Counted from the first letter of the stretch, positions 25,992-35,718 are shown. The stretch: 59,179 bases of DNA from RGIG4079 sp045646905 (GCA_045646905.1 JAZRLP010000038.1:1-59179); one strand, 5' to 3'. Made by a program: numbers and translations. Notes: generated by a model from the sequence alone, not told the origin.

Positions 25992-26018
25992 TTTTTATTG
26001 TCATTTTTTTTATCTTTG
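25986..26018 (+). promoter_or_regulatory. Promoter of the formate/nitrite transporter and uracil genes
   Basis: TTTTTG (25986-25991), a 19-base spacer and TATCTTTG (26011-26018), 29 bases before the ATG. The upstream half lies inside the hpf terminator tail. Confidence 0.65.
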
Positions 26019-26047
26019 TAAAAAATTAACTCTTCATCATTTAACTC

Positions 26048-26848
26048 ATGAGCGTAAACTCCCCTAAAGAAGTAATTGAAAGTGCCGTAATTGTAGGCAA
26101 AAACAAAGTAGCATTAAGCAGTGGCAACTATGGCAAATTTACCGTGTTGGCAATGCTCGCTGGTGTTTACATTGCCTTTGGTGGCATTTTGTCTTTAACA
26201 ATAGGTTTCGGATTTCCCGAAATAACCGCAGCCAACCCTTCTCTACAAAAGTTGTTAAGTGGGTGCATGTTCCCCATTGGGTTGATTCTTGTAGTACTAC
26301 TTGGCGCCGAATTATTTACTGGCAACAACGCCCTCCTCATTCCTGCATATATGAAGAAGCACTATGGTGTGTGGCCTATAGTTAAGAACTGGACCTTGGT
26401 TTATTTTGGCAACCTCATAGGTGCATTGGCTTTTACCTATTTTATGGTTTATCAATGTGGATTAACCGCTGCCGACCCCTATCATAGCGCAATCATAAAA
26501 ATTGCCGAGGCCAAAGTATCAATGACATGGGGAATGGTATTTCTAAAAGGCATTGGAGCCAACTGGTGTGTGTGCCTTGCAGTGTGGTTGGCGCTTTCAA
26601 GCCGCAGTTTCGTAGGAAAAATGATAGGATGCTGGCTCCCAGTGATGGCTTTCGTTGCTCTTGGTTATGAGCACTCTATTGCAAATATGTTCTTCATTCC
26701 TCTTGGCATCATGGAAGGAGCCAATGTGGGCATTATGCAATCAATCACCACCAATTTCATACCAGCCACATTAGGCAATATCGTAGGTGGAGCATTATTT
26801 GTGGGTTGTGCCTATGGATATATCAATCTCACTAAAAAAGCTGAATAA
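26048..26848 (+). CDS. Formate/nitrite transporter family protein (FocA/NirC)
   Basis: 266 residues with six to seven hydrophobic segments, the normal FNT size. Family stretches seen include AMLAGVYIAFGGIL, LVVLLGAELFTGNNALL, GNLIGALAFTYFM, GIGANWCVCLAVWLAL and YEHSIANMFFIPLGI. FNT proteins are pentameric channels for formate, nitrite, hydrosulfide or short-chain acids. No pyruvate-formate lyase or nitrite reductase gene is adjacent, so the substrate is open. It lies 47 bases before upp and may be co-transcribed with the uracil genes. Confidence 0.88.
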   Translation: MSVNSPKEVIESAVIVGKNKVALSSGNYGKFTVLAMLAGVYIAFGGILSLTIGFGFPEITAANPSLQKLLSGCMFPIGLILVVLLGAELFTGNNALLIPAYMKKHYGVWPIVKNWTLVYFGNLIGALAFTYFMVYQCGLTAADPYHSAIIKIAEAKVSMTWGMVFLKGIGANWCVCLAVWLALSSRSFVGKMIGCWLPVMAFVALGYEHSIANMFFIPLGIMEGANVGIMQSITTNFIPATLGNIVGGALFVGCAYGYINLTKKAE

Positions 26849-26895
26849 TTTTAGGCACTGAATTTACTATATACACATATTAAACAGTTGTAATT

Positions 26896-27519
26896 ATGAG
26901 TTTACACATCATTGACCATCCATTGGTTCAGCACAAGCTTTCGATTATGCGCAACAAAGAAACATCGACTGCTAAATTTCGCCAATTATTACAAGAAATT
27001 TCAATGTTAATGGGCTACGAAATAACTCGTGACTTCCCAATCGAATATGAAGATATTGAAACCCCATTACAAAAAATGAACGCGCCAAAACTCGCGGGCA
27101 AAAAAGTAGTAATTGCGCCTATTTTACGCGCTGGGCTTGGCATGGTTGACGGGTTGTTAAATCTCATGCCATCGGCACGCGTTGGACACATAGGTTTGTA
27201 TCGCGATGAAGAAACTTGCTTGCCAGTTTTCTACTATTACAAAATGCCTCAAAACAAAGACCGTTTGGTAATTTTGACCGACCCCATGTTGGCCACTGGT
27301 GGTAGCGCTTGCGATGCTATTATGCGTCTAAAAAAAGATGGGTTCAATAACATTAAACTCATGTGCCTCGTGGCATCTCCTCAAGGGGTAAAAGCTGTTA
27401 CTGATAAATACCCCGATGTAGATATCTATTTGGCATCACTCGATGAAGGACTTAATGAGCGTAATTACATTCTACCTGGGCTCGGAGATGCTGGCGATAG
27501 AATTTTTGGGACAAAATAA
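26896..27519 (+). CDS. upp: Uracil phosphoribosyltransferase
   Basis: 207 residues, the family norm. MSLHIIDHPLVQHKLSIMRNK at the start, ILRAGLGMVDGLL, and the PRPP loop DPMLATGGSACDAIM identify UPRTase, which makes UMP from uracil and PRPP in pyrimidine salvage. C-terminal YILPGLGDAGDRIFGTK binds uracil. It sits 25 bases before the uracil permease gene, a classic salvage pair. No PyrR-type attenuator is visible in the 47-base upstream gap. Confidence 0.96.
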   Translation: MSLHIIDHPLVQHKLSIMRNKETSTAKFRQLLQEISMLMGYEITRDFPIEYEDIETPLQKMNAPKLAGKKVVIAPILRAGLGMVDGLLNLMPSARVGHIGLYRDEETCLPVFYYYKMPQNKDRLVILTDPMLATGGSACDAIMRLKKDGFNNIKLMCLVASPQGVKAVTDKYPDVDIYLASLDEGLNERNYILPGLGDAGDRIFGTK

Positions 27520-27544
27520 GTTTATCTAAAAACTCTTAATAATT

Positions 27545-28735
27545 ATGAGTAATGAAAAACTTAACCCCATTCAAAAAACAATAGTTGGCACACAATTTTT
27601 ATTTGTAGCCTTCGGGGCAACTGTATTAGTACCCCTATTGGTAGGCATGGATCCCTCAGTTGCTCTTTTCACGGCAGGAATAGGCACTCTAATATTTCAT
27701 CTTATCACAAAGGGCAAAGTACCCATTTTTTTAGGTAGTAGTTTTGCCTTCATTGCTCCCATTTTAAAAGCCACCGAATTATATGGATTACCTGGCGCCT
27801 TATCGGGTCTTATTGCCGTAGGGGTTGTGTATGGCATTATGAGTGCATTAATTAAATTTAGAGGAGTAAACTTTGTCGCACAACTTTTCCCTCCGGTTGT
27901 AGTTGGTCCAGTAATTATGCTCATAGGCCTATCATTAGCAAGTACAGGTGTAGATATGGCAAAAAGCAATTGGGCTCTCGCCATCATATCATTAGCAACA
28001 ACAATCATCGTAACACTATTTGGCAAAGGGTTATTACGCTTAATTCCTATCTTTGCAGGCATCGTTGTTGGTTACATTGCTGCGATGTGCTTGGGTGTAA
28101 TAGATTTCCAACCTGTGGTTGAAGCGCCATGGTTTTCATTACCCGCATTTGTTCGTCCCCAATTTTGTTGGGAGGCAATGATATTCATGATACCCGTAGC
28201 TATCGCACCCGTCATAGAACACATTGGTGATGTATATGCTATTAACGAAGTGGCCAGAAAAGACTTCATAAAAGACCCAGGCCTACACCGCACAATGCTT
28301 GGAGATGGCGCTGCATGCGTTGCAGCCTCACTATTGGGCGGACCTCCCGTAACAACATATTCAGAAGTTACAGGAGCCATCTCACTCACCAAAATCACCG
28401 ACCCATCAGTAATTAGAATTGCCGCCATTGTAGGAATTTTATTCTCGGTATTAGGCAAAATCAGTGCAGTTCTCAAAACTATTCCTAACGCAGTGTTGGG
28501 AGGCATCATGTTACTCCTTTTTGGTACAATTGCTGCAGTAGGCGTCAACAATTTGATTAAAAACAAAGTTGACATGGGCAACACTCGCAATCTTGTTATT
28601 GCATCACTCATTCTCACATTGGGAATTGGCGGTGCCGAAATGTCATTTAGTGGCATCACCATAGGCGGCATTGGACTTGCAGCGTTGGTGGGAGTAATAT
28701 TAAATCTCATTATACCCAAAGGAAAAGCAAAATAA
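27545..28735 (+). CDS. uraA: Uracil permease (NCS2 / UraA family)
   Basis: 396 residues with about 14 hydrophobic segments, typical of UraA-type NCS2 transporters that bring in uracil with a proton. Motifs include GSSFAFIAPI near the start, the region MIPVAIAPVIEHIGDVYAINEV, and GGPPVTTYSEVTGAISLTK, which contain the substrate-contact Glu residues. It is directly after upp and so supplies its substrate. No hairpin was found straight after it; the next gene has its own promoter. Confidence 0.93.
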   Translation: MSNEKLNPIQKTIVGTQFLFVAFGATVLVPLLVGMDPSVALFTAGIGTLIFHLITKGKVPIFLGSSFAFIAPILKATELYGLPGALSGLIAVGVVYGIMSALIKFRGVNFVAQLFPPVVVGPVIMLIGLSLASTGVDMAKSNWALAIISLATTIIVTLFGKGLLRLIPIFAGIVVGYIAAMCLGVIDFQPVVEAPWFSLPAFVRPQFCWEAMIFMIPVAIAPVIEHIGDVYAINEVARKDFIKDPGLHRTMLGDGAACVAASLLGGPPVTTYSEVTGAISLTKITDPSVIRIAAIVGILFSVLGKISAVLKTIPNAVLGGIMLLLFGTIAAVGVNNLIKNKVDMGNTRNLVIASLILTLGIGGAEMSFSGITIGGIGLAALVGVILNLIIPKGKAK

Positions 28736-28802
28736 TTAAGAAAAATTGTTGGCAATATTAAAATTTCCGTGCCCTACATTTTTTTATGCAACAATAAAGC
28801 AG

Positions 28803-28810
28803 TAACTTTG
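28803..28810 (+). promoter_or_regulatory. -7 box for fba
   Basis: TAACTTTG, 53 bases before the ATG. No clear -33 TTG at the standard distance despite the high-expression codon bias of the gene. Confidence 0.55.
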
Positions 28811-28863
28811 CACTACGAAAAATTTAGACAAAATTTATTTATTAACAAATAATTAAAAACGAA

Positions 28864-29859
28864 ATGGTAAGTTTCAAAGAGTTAGGCTTGGTAAACACTC
28901 GTGAAATGTTTGCTAAAGCAGTAGAAGGTGGTTATGCTATCCCAGCATTCAACTTCAACAACATGGAGCAACTTCAAGCAATCATCAAAGCTGCTTCAGA
29001 AGAAAAATCTCCAGTAATCCTTCAAGTATCTAAAGGTGCTCGTAACTATGCTAACGCTACACTCCTTCGCTACATGGCTCAAGGTGCTGTTGCTTATGCT
29101 AAAGAACTTGGTTGGGAAAACCCACAAATCGTTCTTCACCTCGACCACGGTGATAGCTTCGAACTTTGCAAATCTTGTATCGACAGCGGATTCTCTTCAG
29201 TTATGATCGACGGTTCTCACCTTCCATACGAAGAAAATGTCGCTCTTACAAAACAAGTAGTAGAATATGCTCACCAACACGATGTAACTGTTGAAGGTGA
29301 ACTTGGTGTACTTGCTGGTGTAGAAGATGAAGTATGCTCTGACCACCACACTTACACTGACCCTGAAGAAGTAATCGACTTCGCTACTCGCACAGGTTGC
29401 GACAGCTTGGCTATCTCAATCGGTACTTCTCACGGTGCTTACAAATTCACTCCTGAACAATGTACAAAAGACGAAAACGGTAAACTCGTTCCTCCTCCTT
29501 TGGCATTCGATGTATTGAAAGCAGTAGAAGAAAAACTTCCTGGATTCCCCATCGTACTTCACGGTTCTTCTTCAGTTCCTCAAGACGAAGTTGAAACTAT
29601 CAACGCTAATGGTGGTGCATTGAAAGCAGCTATCGGTATTCCTGAAGAATGGTTGCGCGAATCAGCTAAATCAGCTGTTTGCAAAATCAACATCGACTCT
29701 GACAGCCGTCTTGCAATGACTGCAGCTATCCGCAAAGTATTTGTTGACAATCCTGCTGAGTTTGACCCACGCAAATACCTCGGTCCAGCTCGCGACAACA
29801 TGGAAAAACTTTACAAGCACAAAATCATCAATGTGCTTGGTTCAGCTGGTAAAGCTTAA
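28864..29859 (+). CDS. fba: Class II fructose-bisphosphate aldolase
   Basis: 331 residues. Class II zinc aldolase: AFNFNNMEQLQAII, HLDHGDSFELCKSCIDSGFS with zinc His and catalytic Asp, VEGELGVLAGVEDE, LAISIGTSHGAYKF and LHGSSSVP. It cleaves fructose-1,6-bisphosphate in glycolysis and works backwards in gluconeogenesis. Length and start are typical. Strong use of GCT, GGT and CTT codons matches dnaK and indicates high expression. Monocistronic, with its own terminator. Confidence 0.95.
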   Translation: MVSFKELGLVNTREMFAKAVEGGYAIPAFNFNNMEQLQAIIKAASEEKSPVILQVSKGARNYANATLLRYMAQGAVAYAKELGWENPQIVLHLDHGDSFELCKSCIDSGFSSVMIDGSHLPYEENVALTKQVVEYAHQHDVTVEGELGVLAGVEDEVCSDHHTYTDPEEVIDFATRTGCDSLAISIGTSHGAYKFTPEQCTKDENGKLVPPPLAFDVLKAVEEKLPGFPIVLHGSSSVPQDEVETINANGGALKAAIGIPEEWLRESAKSAVCKINIDSDSRLAMTAAIRKVFVDNPAEFDPRKYLGPARDNMEKLYKHKIINVLGSAGKA

Positions 29860-29881
29860 TCATTACACAATGATAATCGTT

Positions 29882-29917
29882 AAGCGTGGTTGCCTTATGG
29901 CAATCACGCTTTTTTAT
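29882..29917 (+). terminator. fba terminator
   Basis: Thirteen pairs with one G-U (29882-29894 with 29899-29911), 4-base loop, then TTTTATT. Confidence 0.88.
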
Positions 29918-30000
29918 TAGAAATATACGAAAGTGACTTTAGAGACATTATTTAAGGGTATAAAACCTTTCATTTTTTTATTTTGTTTTTTATTTAGTGA

Positions 30001-30029
30001 TTGATTCTCATTGTTTTTTGCTATTTTTG
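30001..30029 (+). promoter_or_regulatory. Promoter deciding the start of the first CotH gene
   Basis: TTG at 30001-30003, an 18-base spacer and TATTTTTG at 30022-30029. The frame of the CotH gene is open through this region, but the promoter makes the ATG at 30055 the right start. Confidence 0.6.
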
Positions 30030-30054
30030 TAGTGTTAATCGATTTGTGATTTTT

Positions 30055-31881
30055 ATGAAACATATATTATCTCTCATAACCATTCTTTTCGCCGCTCTAT
30101 ACTCTTGGGCGGTTGATATTCCCAAAGGGACTTTCTATTTTGATAATTCACTGACTGGGTATGCTCAAGTGAAGTTTGTATTTGGTAGCGACTCTCGTGC
30201 CGAAACCTATGTGGTGTCGATGACCAACGAAGGTAACAATCGTTGGAGCATAACTTTCCCCGAGACGGTGCGCAATATGTATCGCTACACATTTGCCAAC
30301 ACTCACCTTGCCGATGGCAAGATTGAGAAAACTTTCTCTACCGTAAAAGAGGAAATCAGCAAAACCTATAACGAATATCGCACAGCCACTACCGACAAAA
30401 CAATTATCGTAGGAGGCACCTTCACTCCCGAATCGGGCGACAATTGGGCGCAAGGTTCATGGATTGGCCCTAACGAAAACAAATATGGCTATTCGGGCTC
30501 GCTCCCAGTAATGTTTATCAACACCGAAGGTGGTGTTGCCATTACATCGACCGAAGACTATGTAAATGCCACATACTATATCGACAATATGGGCATTGAG
30601 GGCGTTGAGTCAATTGCATCGCCCGACAGTGCGTTTGCCCTTGAAATTAGAGGTCGTGGCAATTATACTTGGCGCGACTTTGACAAGAAACCCTATCGTT
30701 TGAAATTAGACAAAAAAGCAGCCCCTCTCGGCATGAACAAGAGCAAACATTTCGCACTCCTTGCACATGCCGATGACCAAATGGGCTTTCTTCGCAACAC
30801 TATGGGATTTGAGTTAAGTCGTCGATTAGGACTCAAATACACTCCTGCTCAACAACCAGTTGAAGTGGTTCTAAATGGTGATTACATAGGATTGTATTTC
30901 TTGACCGAAACCATTCGTGTAGATAAAGATCGTGTAAATATCGTTGAGCAACCCGACTCGGCCACCGATGCATCGGTTATCACTGGCGGTTGGCTTGTTG
31001 AAATCGACAATTATGATGAGCCACTACAAGTGCGCATCACCGAAGGGAACGGCGAAATTATACGCTTCACATATAAGACACCCGAACTACTCTCGGCTCA
31101 ACAGGAGCGATATCTAAAAACCCAAATGGTTGCCACCAACGCAGCAATCTACTCAACCGACAAAAATTCTCAAACCTGGGAACATTATATCGACATTGAC
31201 TCATTGGCGCGTTTCTACATCGTGCAAGAGATAATGGACAATGCCGAATCATTTCACGGCAGTTGCTACCTACACAAAGACCAAGGACAAACTAAATGGA
31301 TATTTGGCCCAGTGTGGGACTTTGGCAACTCATATCGTCGCAATAACGGACTTTTCATATACCAATATCCACCTTTTGGGCAAACATGGATAGGCGAAAT
31401 AGCCAAATACCCTCGTTTCCAACAAAAAGTCGTGGAGGTGTGGCGTCATTTCAAAGGCAATAATTATGATGGATTACATGATTTCATTGATGTGTTTATC
31501 GACCAAATATATAGTGCTTCGCAAAGCAACTATACCCGTTGGTCAAAATATGGCAATGGTGATATTGAATGGGCCAAAAACGAGTTTGTAAAATATTTTG
31601 ACAACCGCATTGCATGGCTTGTGAATCAATGGGGCGAAGGTGTAGGTGTAGAAAATATTGAACACAATGACATTGTCATCACATCTCCCGCCAACGGCTT
31701 AATAACAATTGCAAGCGACTCCCCTATCACAAACATAATCGTTAGCGACATTTCGGGCAAAATTGTCACAAGCATCGCCAACCCAGGCAACGAATATCAA
31801 ATCAACTGCAATAGCGGCATATATATCGTAAACGCAACAACTCAATCAACCTCTACTACACAAAAAATAGCAGTCAAATAA
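30055..31881 (+). CDS. Secreted CotH-family protein with N-terminal beta domain
   Basis: 608 residues from 30055, where a clean signal peptide (MKHILSLITILFAALYSWA) begins; the frame is open upstream but overlaps the promoter. Residues 20-150 form an uncharacterised strand-rich domain. The CotH domain (about 165-500) carries EIRGRGNYTWRDFDKKPYRLK, LNGDYIGLYFLTETIRVDKDR and FGPVWDFGNSYRR. CotH proteins of spores are atypical kinases; secreted Bacteroidetes members are often linked to cell-surface or cellulosome-like functions, but their activity is not established. The C-terminus is a Por-type sorting domain (SGIYIVNATTQ). A second CotH gene follows. Confidence 0.8.
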   Translation: MKHILSLITILFAALYSWAVDIPKGTFYFDNSLTGYAQVKFVFGSDSRAETYVVSMTNEGNNRWSITFPETVRNMYRYTFANTHLADGKIEKTFSTVKEEISKTYNEYRTATTDKTIIVGGTFTPESGDNWAQGSWIGPNENKYGYSGSLPVMFINTEGGVAITSTEDYVNATYYIDNMGIEGVESIASPDSAFALEIRGRGNYTWRDFDKKPYRLKLDKKAAPLGMNKSKHFALLAHADDQMGFLRNTMGFELSRRLGLKYTPAQQPVEVVLNGDYIGLYFLTETIRVDKDRVNIVEQPDSATDASVITGGWLVEIDNYDEPLQVRITEGNGEIIRFTYKTPELLSAQQERYLKTQMVATNAAIYSTDKNSQTWEHYIDIDSLARFYIVQEIMDNAESFHGSCYLHKDQGQTKWIFGPVWDFGNSYRRNNGLFIYQYPPFGQTWIGEIAKYPRFQQKVVEVWRHFKGNNYDGLHDFIDVFIDQIYSASQSNYTRWSKYGNGDIEWAKNEFVKYFDNRIAWLVNQWGEGVGVENIEHNDIVITSPANGLITIASDSPITNIIVSDISGKIVTSIANPGNEYQINCNSGIYIVNATTQSTSTTQKIAVK

Positions 31882-31918
31882 TCTCGAAAAAATATAATTT
31901 CAACACATTCATCATCAT

Positions 31919-31960
31919 AAAATAGCACTTTGTCGATACAATCATTGTGCTATTTTTATT
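31919..31960 (+). terminator. Terminator after first CotH gene
   Basis: AAAATAGCAC (31919-31928) pairs with GTGCTATTTT (31947-31956) over an 18-base loop; the A/T arms allow use in both directions. Confidence 0.6.
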
Positions 31961-31976
31961 TTAATATCGTTTTTTG

Positions 31977-31984
31977 TACCTTTG
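31977..31984 (+). promoter_or_regulatory. -7 box for second CotH gene
   Basis: TACCTTTG, 64 bases before the ATG, showing that the two CotH genes can be expressed separately. Confidence 0.5.
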
Positions 31985-32048
31985 ACTTAATGTGGTTATT
32001 AACACATTAATACCTCATATTTTTAAAGATATAAATAACGATAATTAA

Positions 32049-33410
32049 ATGAAAAAAACTCTACTTCTAATCCTCGCTATGGCAACATCATTTGCCATCA
32101 AAGCCGTTGAGCCATCAGGGACGCTCCCTGTGATTTATATCACTACACAAAACAATGCCGAAATCACTTCAACCGAAAATTACATCAATGCCACTTTCTA
32201 CATTGATGCTAAAACTTCGGGATACGCCTCTATAGGTTCTGCCACCAGTCAAACCGCAATGAAAATTCGTGGTCGTGGGCAATCATCGTGGACCGACTAT
32301 GACAAAAAGCCTTATAGGTTCAAACTTTCATTAGGAATCCAAATCCTTGACATGAGCAAAAGCAAAAACTATGCGTTGATGGCATATGCCGACGACCCTC
32401 ATGCATTCCTTCGAGCAACAACAGGCTACAAGGTGAGCCAACTAATGAATCTTGCATACACGCCCAATCGTCGTGCTGTAGAACTTGTGCTTAATGGCGA
32501 TTATAAGGGATTATACTTTTTAACCGAGACTGTGCGCATTGACAAAGACCGTGTGCCTATCGTAAAACAAGACGACAACGCCACCGATGCAAATATCATT
32601 ACTGGTGGTTGGCTACTTGAAATTGACAATGCCGATGAAGCCGAACAGGTTTCTATCACCGAAGGAAATGGAGCAAAAGCGCGTTTCTCATATAAAGACC
32701 CCGAAGAGTTATCATCTCAACAAGAGACCTATCTATTAAATCAACTTAATGAGATGAACAATGCCATATATGCCACCGATAAAAATTCAACAAAATGGCA
32801 AGAATATATCGACATTGACACCCTTGCGCGCTACTATATTGTGCAAGAAGTGATGGACAATTTCAAAGCTTTCAATGGTAGTACCTACCTATATAAATCG
32901 CGTGGCACAGGCGATAACTACAATTGGAATTTCGGCCCGGTGTGGGAGTTTGGCGATGCATTTATGCGCGAAGGGCAACAATTCATCTATGAAAACTCGC
33001 CCAAAACTCCTCAAATATGGATTGCTGAAATAGCCAAATTCCCTGCATTCCAAGCCAAAGTAAAAGAGTTGTGGCCCGACTTCTACAACAACAAATACCC
33101 CACCATAAGCGCACATATTGATAGTTTTATCTCATCAATTAAAAGTGCTGCTGCTTGCGATGTGCAACGCTGGCCTCTATATGGCACAAGCGACCCTGTT
33201 GCCGATGCTATTGCATTCAAGGCACTTCTCGATGCACGCGTGAAATGGCTCAATGAACAATGGAGTGGTACAGGTATTGATGGGATTACTACCAACAACG
33301 ATGCCGACATCAAATATTACAATCTTCAAGGCATCAAAATCGACAATCCCACCAACGGCATATATATCAAAGTTCAAGGAGCAAAAGCCTCTAAAATCAT
33401 CATTAAATAA
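32049..33410 (+). CDS. Secreted CotH-family protein (short)
   Basis: 453 residues: signal peptide (about 1-19), then the CotH domain directly (KIRGRGQSSWTDYDKKPYRFK, LNGDYKGLYFLTETVRIDKDR, FGPVWEFGDAF) without the N-terminal domain of the previous protein. The C-terminal sorting domain (IKYYNLQGIKIDNPTNGIYI) is of the NLQG type shared with the C39-like peptidases and unlike that of the first CotH protein. So the two tandem CotH proteins resemble each other in the middle but carry different ends. Surface or secreted location is likely; the target is unknown. Confidence 0.8.
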   Translation: MKKTLLLILAMATSFAIKAVEPSGTLPVIYITTQNNAEITSTENYINATFYIDAKTSGYASIGSATSQTAMKIRGRGQSSWTDYDKKPYRFKLSLGIQILDMSKSKNYALMAYADDPHAFLRATTGYKVSQLMNLAYTPNRRAVELVLNGDYKGLYFLTETVRIDKDRVPIVKQDDNATDANIITGGWLLEIDNADEAEQVSITEGNGAKARFSYKDPEELSSQQETYLLNQLNEMNNAIYATDKNSTKWQEYIDIDTLARYYIVQEVMDNFKAFNGSTYLYKSRGTGDNYNWNFGPVWEFGDAFMREGQQFIYENSPKTPQIWIAEIAKFPAFQAKVKELWPDFYNNKYPTISAHIDSFISSIKSAAACDVQRWPLYGTSDPVADAIAFKALLDARVKWLNEQWSGTGIDGITTNNDADIKYYNLQGIKIDNPTNGIYIKVQGAKASKIIIK

Positions 33411-33435
33411 CTTTTTTCATCTTTTAATAACAATA

Positions 33436-33468
33436 AAATGGGCAACACCTTTTGAGGGTTGCCCATTT
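33436..33468. terminator. Bidirectional terminator between convergent genes
   Basis: AAATGGGCAAC (33436-33446) pairs with GTTGCCCATTT (33458-33468) over 11 bases. It serves the CotH gene on the plus strand and the antiporter gene on the minus strand; T runs are short on both sides. Confidence 0.65.
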
Positions 33469-33496
33469 CTCTATTTTCAAGTAGCCTATATATTTG

Positions 33497-35704
33497 CTAT
33501 TTTAATTCAGTTAGTTTTTTCACATCTCCCACAAGCCACACTATATCATTGGGTTGAAATTCCACCTCTCCATTAGGCTTGAGATATTCATCGCCACGCT
33601 GTATCGCAACCACGAGCGCCATGTACTTGTTTCGCAAGCTTGCCGATGCCGATGTGTGACCAAGCAACGGCGATGTCTCGCTCAACTGCACATTTGTGAG
33701 TTTGAAATTATTGGCATTAACAGGAGCTTGTTGTTCCTCTTCGCGAGCCTCAACTACTGGCAACAATCGTTGAATTTGCTCATCACTTCCTATCACGCCC
33801 AACACATCACCAGGGAATATGCGAGTGTCACCCTTAGGGATAGGAATCATTTTTGCACCACGCTGAATGCTTGCTATATTCACTCCATAACGCTTACGAA
33901 GGTTTGAATCAATAAGCCTTTCACCAACAAATTCACAAGCATGCCCCACTTCCATATAAGCAAGGTGGAGATCGCTCACAAGGTTATTGTTTTTTCCGCT
34001 TCGGCGCAATTCTCGTTCATTGAGGTTGTCAAGGAATTTTGATTCAATATTAGCAAGGCGTTTACCCACGCGTTTAGACAACACCACTACCAACATTATA
34101 AAAATAGCCAACCCAAAACATATACCTATGGCAAAACTATAAATGTCGGCCAATACATATACGATAAAAGCCGAAGCTATAGTGAAACGGAAAAGCGACA
34201 TCACAATTAGAGGCACATCAAAACGCGCATGCGCTTGTTTCAAGCGTTCGCGTTCAACCTTCTTTGACACAGGCACCGACAATGCCAATAAGAATGGCGA
34301 CATTGCAGTGAGAGTAATAATACTGCTCACAAATCGGTGCCATGATGGCATGATATCCATTAACCATGGTTGTATAAATTGTTGCGAAATAATGACAATA
34401 GCAATCAATACTATTGAATATAGCAACACACGCCACAAATATCGACGCAACAACGATGACCACAACGAGGTGTTTTCGCTTTCGCTCGATGCTTGTGTGG
34501 TGTATCTATCAATAAGGAAATGTAGTTTTTTGGGCAATATCTTCTCAATAAGGTTATAAGCAGGCTCGGCCATTTTTATAAAATAAGGAGTGGTGAATGT
34601 TGTAATTACCGATACCGCTACAACGATAGGATAAATTGTTTCGTCGAGCACTCCAAGCGACATACCCAACGATGCAATAATGAATGCAAACTCCCCTATT
34701 TGTGTAAGTGAGAAACCGCTCTGCATTGCCACTTTTAGAGTTTGACCAGTTACAAGCATACCAAATGTGCCGAATATAATCATACCAACTATCACAACAC
34801 CCGACAGAATGAGTATCGGTGACCAATAGTCAAAAATCACTTGAGGTTGCACCATCATCCCCACCGAGATAAAGAACACAGCGCCAAATAGGTCTTTGAC
34901 CGGAGCAACGACATGCTCAATGCGTTCGGCATAACTTGTACCTGCGAGAATTGAGCCCATCACGAAAGCACCAAGAGCCAACGAGAATCCACAATATACC
35001 GAAAACACAGCCATGCCTAAACACAACCCCATTGCAACCACAAGGAGGGTTTCGCTATTAAGGAATCGACGAGCTGCATTAAATGCTGATGGCAAGACAA
35101 ACACTCCCACCAAAAACCATATAATGAGGAAGAATGCCAATTTTCCTACGCTATATAACATTTCTCCACCCTCAACACTACTATTGACAGCTATCGACGA
35201 TAATATCACCATCATCAACACTGCAAAAAGGTCTTCGACAATGAGCACGGCAAATACCATTGATGCAAACTTCTTGTGTCGCAAATTCATGTCGGTGAAA
35301 GCCTTAATGATGATTGTAGTAGATGACATTGACAACATTCCCCCAAGGAACAGACTGTTTATGTGCGAAAAACCGAGCAAATGCCCTATTATAAAGCCAC
35401 CAGTCATCATCCCTATCACGATAATCAATGCCGTGACAACTGCCGACCCTCCTACATTCATCAATTTCTTGAAACTAAATTCAAGCCCAAGTGAGAACAA
35501 CAACACGACAATACCTATCTGCGCCCAGAACTCAATATTCTCGGCAGTATTAACCGATGGTAGGTACTCAAAATTGGGACTTGCCAAGAAACCTGCAACG
35601 ATGTAGCCAAGCACCACTGGTTGCTTTATCCACTTAAACAGTATAGTGACCACAGCGCCAAGTATCAAGATAAACGCAAGGTCGGTAATTAGAGATGTAA
35701 TCAT
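33497..35704 (-). CDS. CPA2-family cation:proton antiporter with RCK_C domains
   Basis: 735 residues. About twelve membrane segments in the first 390 residues form a Na+/H+-exchanger domain of the KefB/GerN type (GLEFSFKKLMNVGG, SMSSTTIIIKAF, GLCLGMAVFSVYCGFSLALGAFVMGSILAGTSYA). A further membrane block spans about 410-540, and the C-terminal cytoplasmic part holds two TrkA-C/RCK_C-like modules (about 565-645 and 660-735). No Rossmann TrkA-N domain is apparent, unlike KefB/KefC, so glutathione gating is unlikely. It exchanges K+ or Na+ for protons. Last gene of an operon with MgtC and a coiled-coil protein. Confidence 0.85.
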   Translation of the reverse strand: MITSLITDLAFILILGAVVTILFKWIKQPVVLGYIVAGFLASPNFEYLPSVNTAENIEFWAQIGIVVLLFSLGLEFSFKKLMNVGGSAVVTALIIVIGMMTGGFIIGHLLGFSHINSLFLGGMLSMSSTTIIIKAFTDMNLRHKKFASMVFAVLIVEDLFAVLMMVILSSIAVNSSVEGGEMLYSVGKLAFFLIIWFLVGVFVLPSAFNAARRFLNSETLLVVAMGLCLGMAVFSVYCGFSLALGAFVMGSILAGTSYAERIEHVVAPVKDLFGAVFFISVGMMVQPQVIFDYWSPILILSGVVIVGMIIFGTFGMLVTGQTLKVAMQSGFSLTQIGEFAFIIASLGMSLGVLDETIYPIVVAVSVITTFTTPYFIKMAEPAYNLIEKILPKKLHFLIDRYTTQASSESENTSLWSSLLRRYLWRVLLYSIVLIAIVIISQQFIQPWLMDIMPSWHRFVSSIITLTAMSPFLLALSVPVSKKVERERLKQAHARFDVPLIVMSLFRFTIASAFIVYVLADIYSFAIGICFGLAIFIMLVVVLSKRVGKRLANIESKFLDNLNERELRRSGKNNNLVSDLHLAYMEVGHACEFVGERLIDSNLRKRYGVNIASIQRGAKMIPIPKGDTRIFPGDVLGVIGSDEQIQRLLPVVEAREEEQQAPVNANNFKLTNVQLSETSPLLGHTSASASLRNKYMALVVAIQRGDEYLKPNGEVEFQPNDIVWLVGDVKKLTELK

Positions 35705-35718
35705 TGTTTATTTTGTTT

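Noticed and set aside
35013..35606. 197-codon open frame on the plus strand inside the antiporter gene
   Set aside because: It is antisense to conserved membrane segments of the antiporter; its Asn/Thr/Ile-rich product matches no family and no promoter precedes it.
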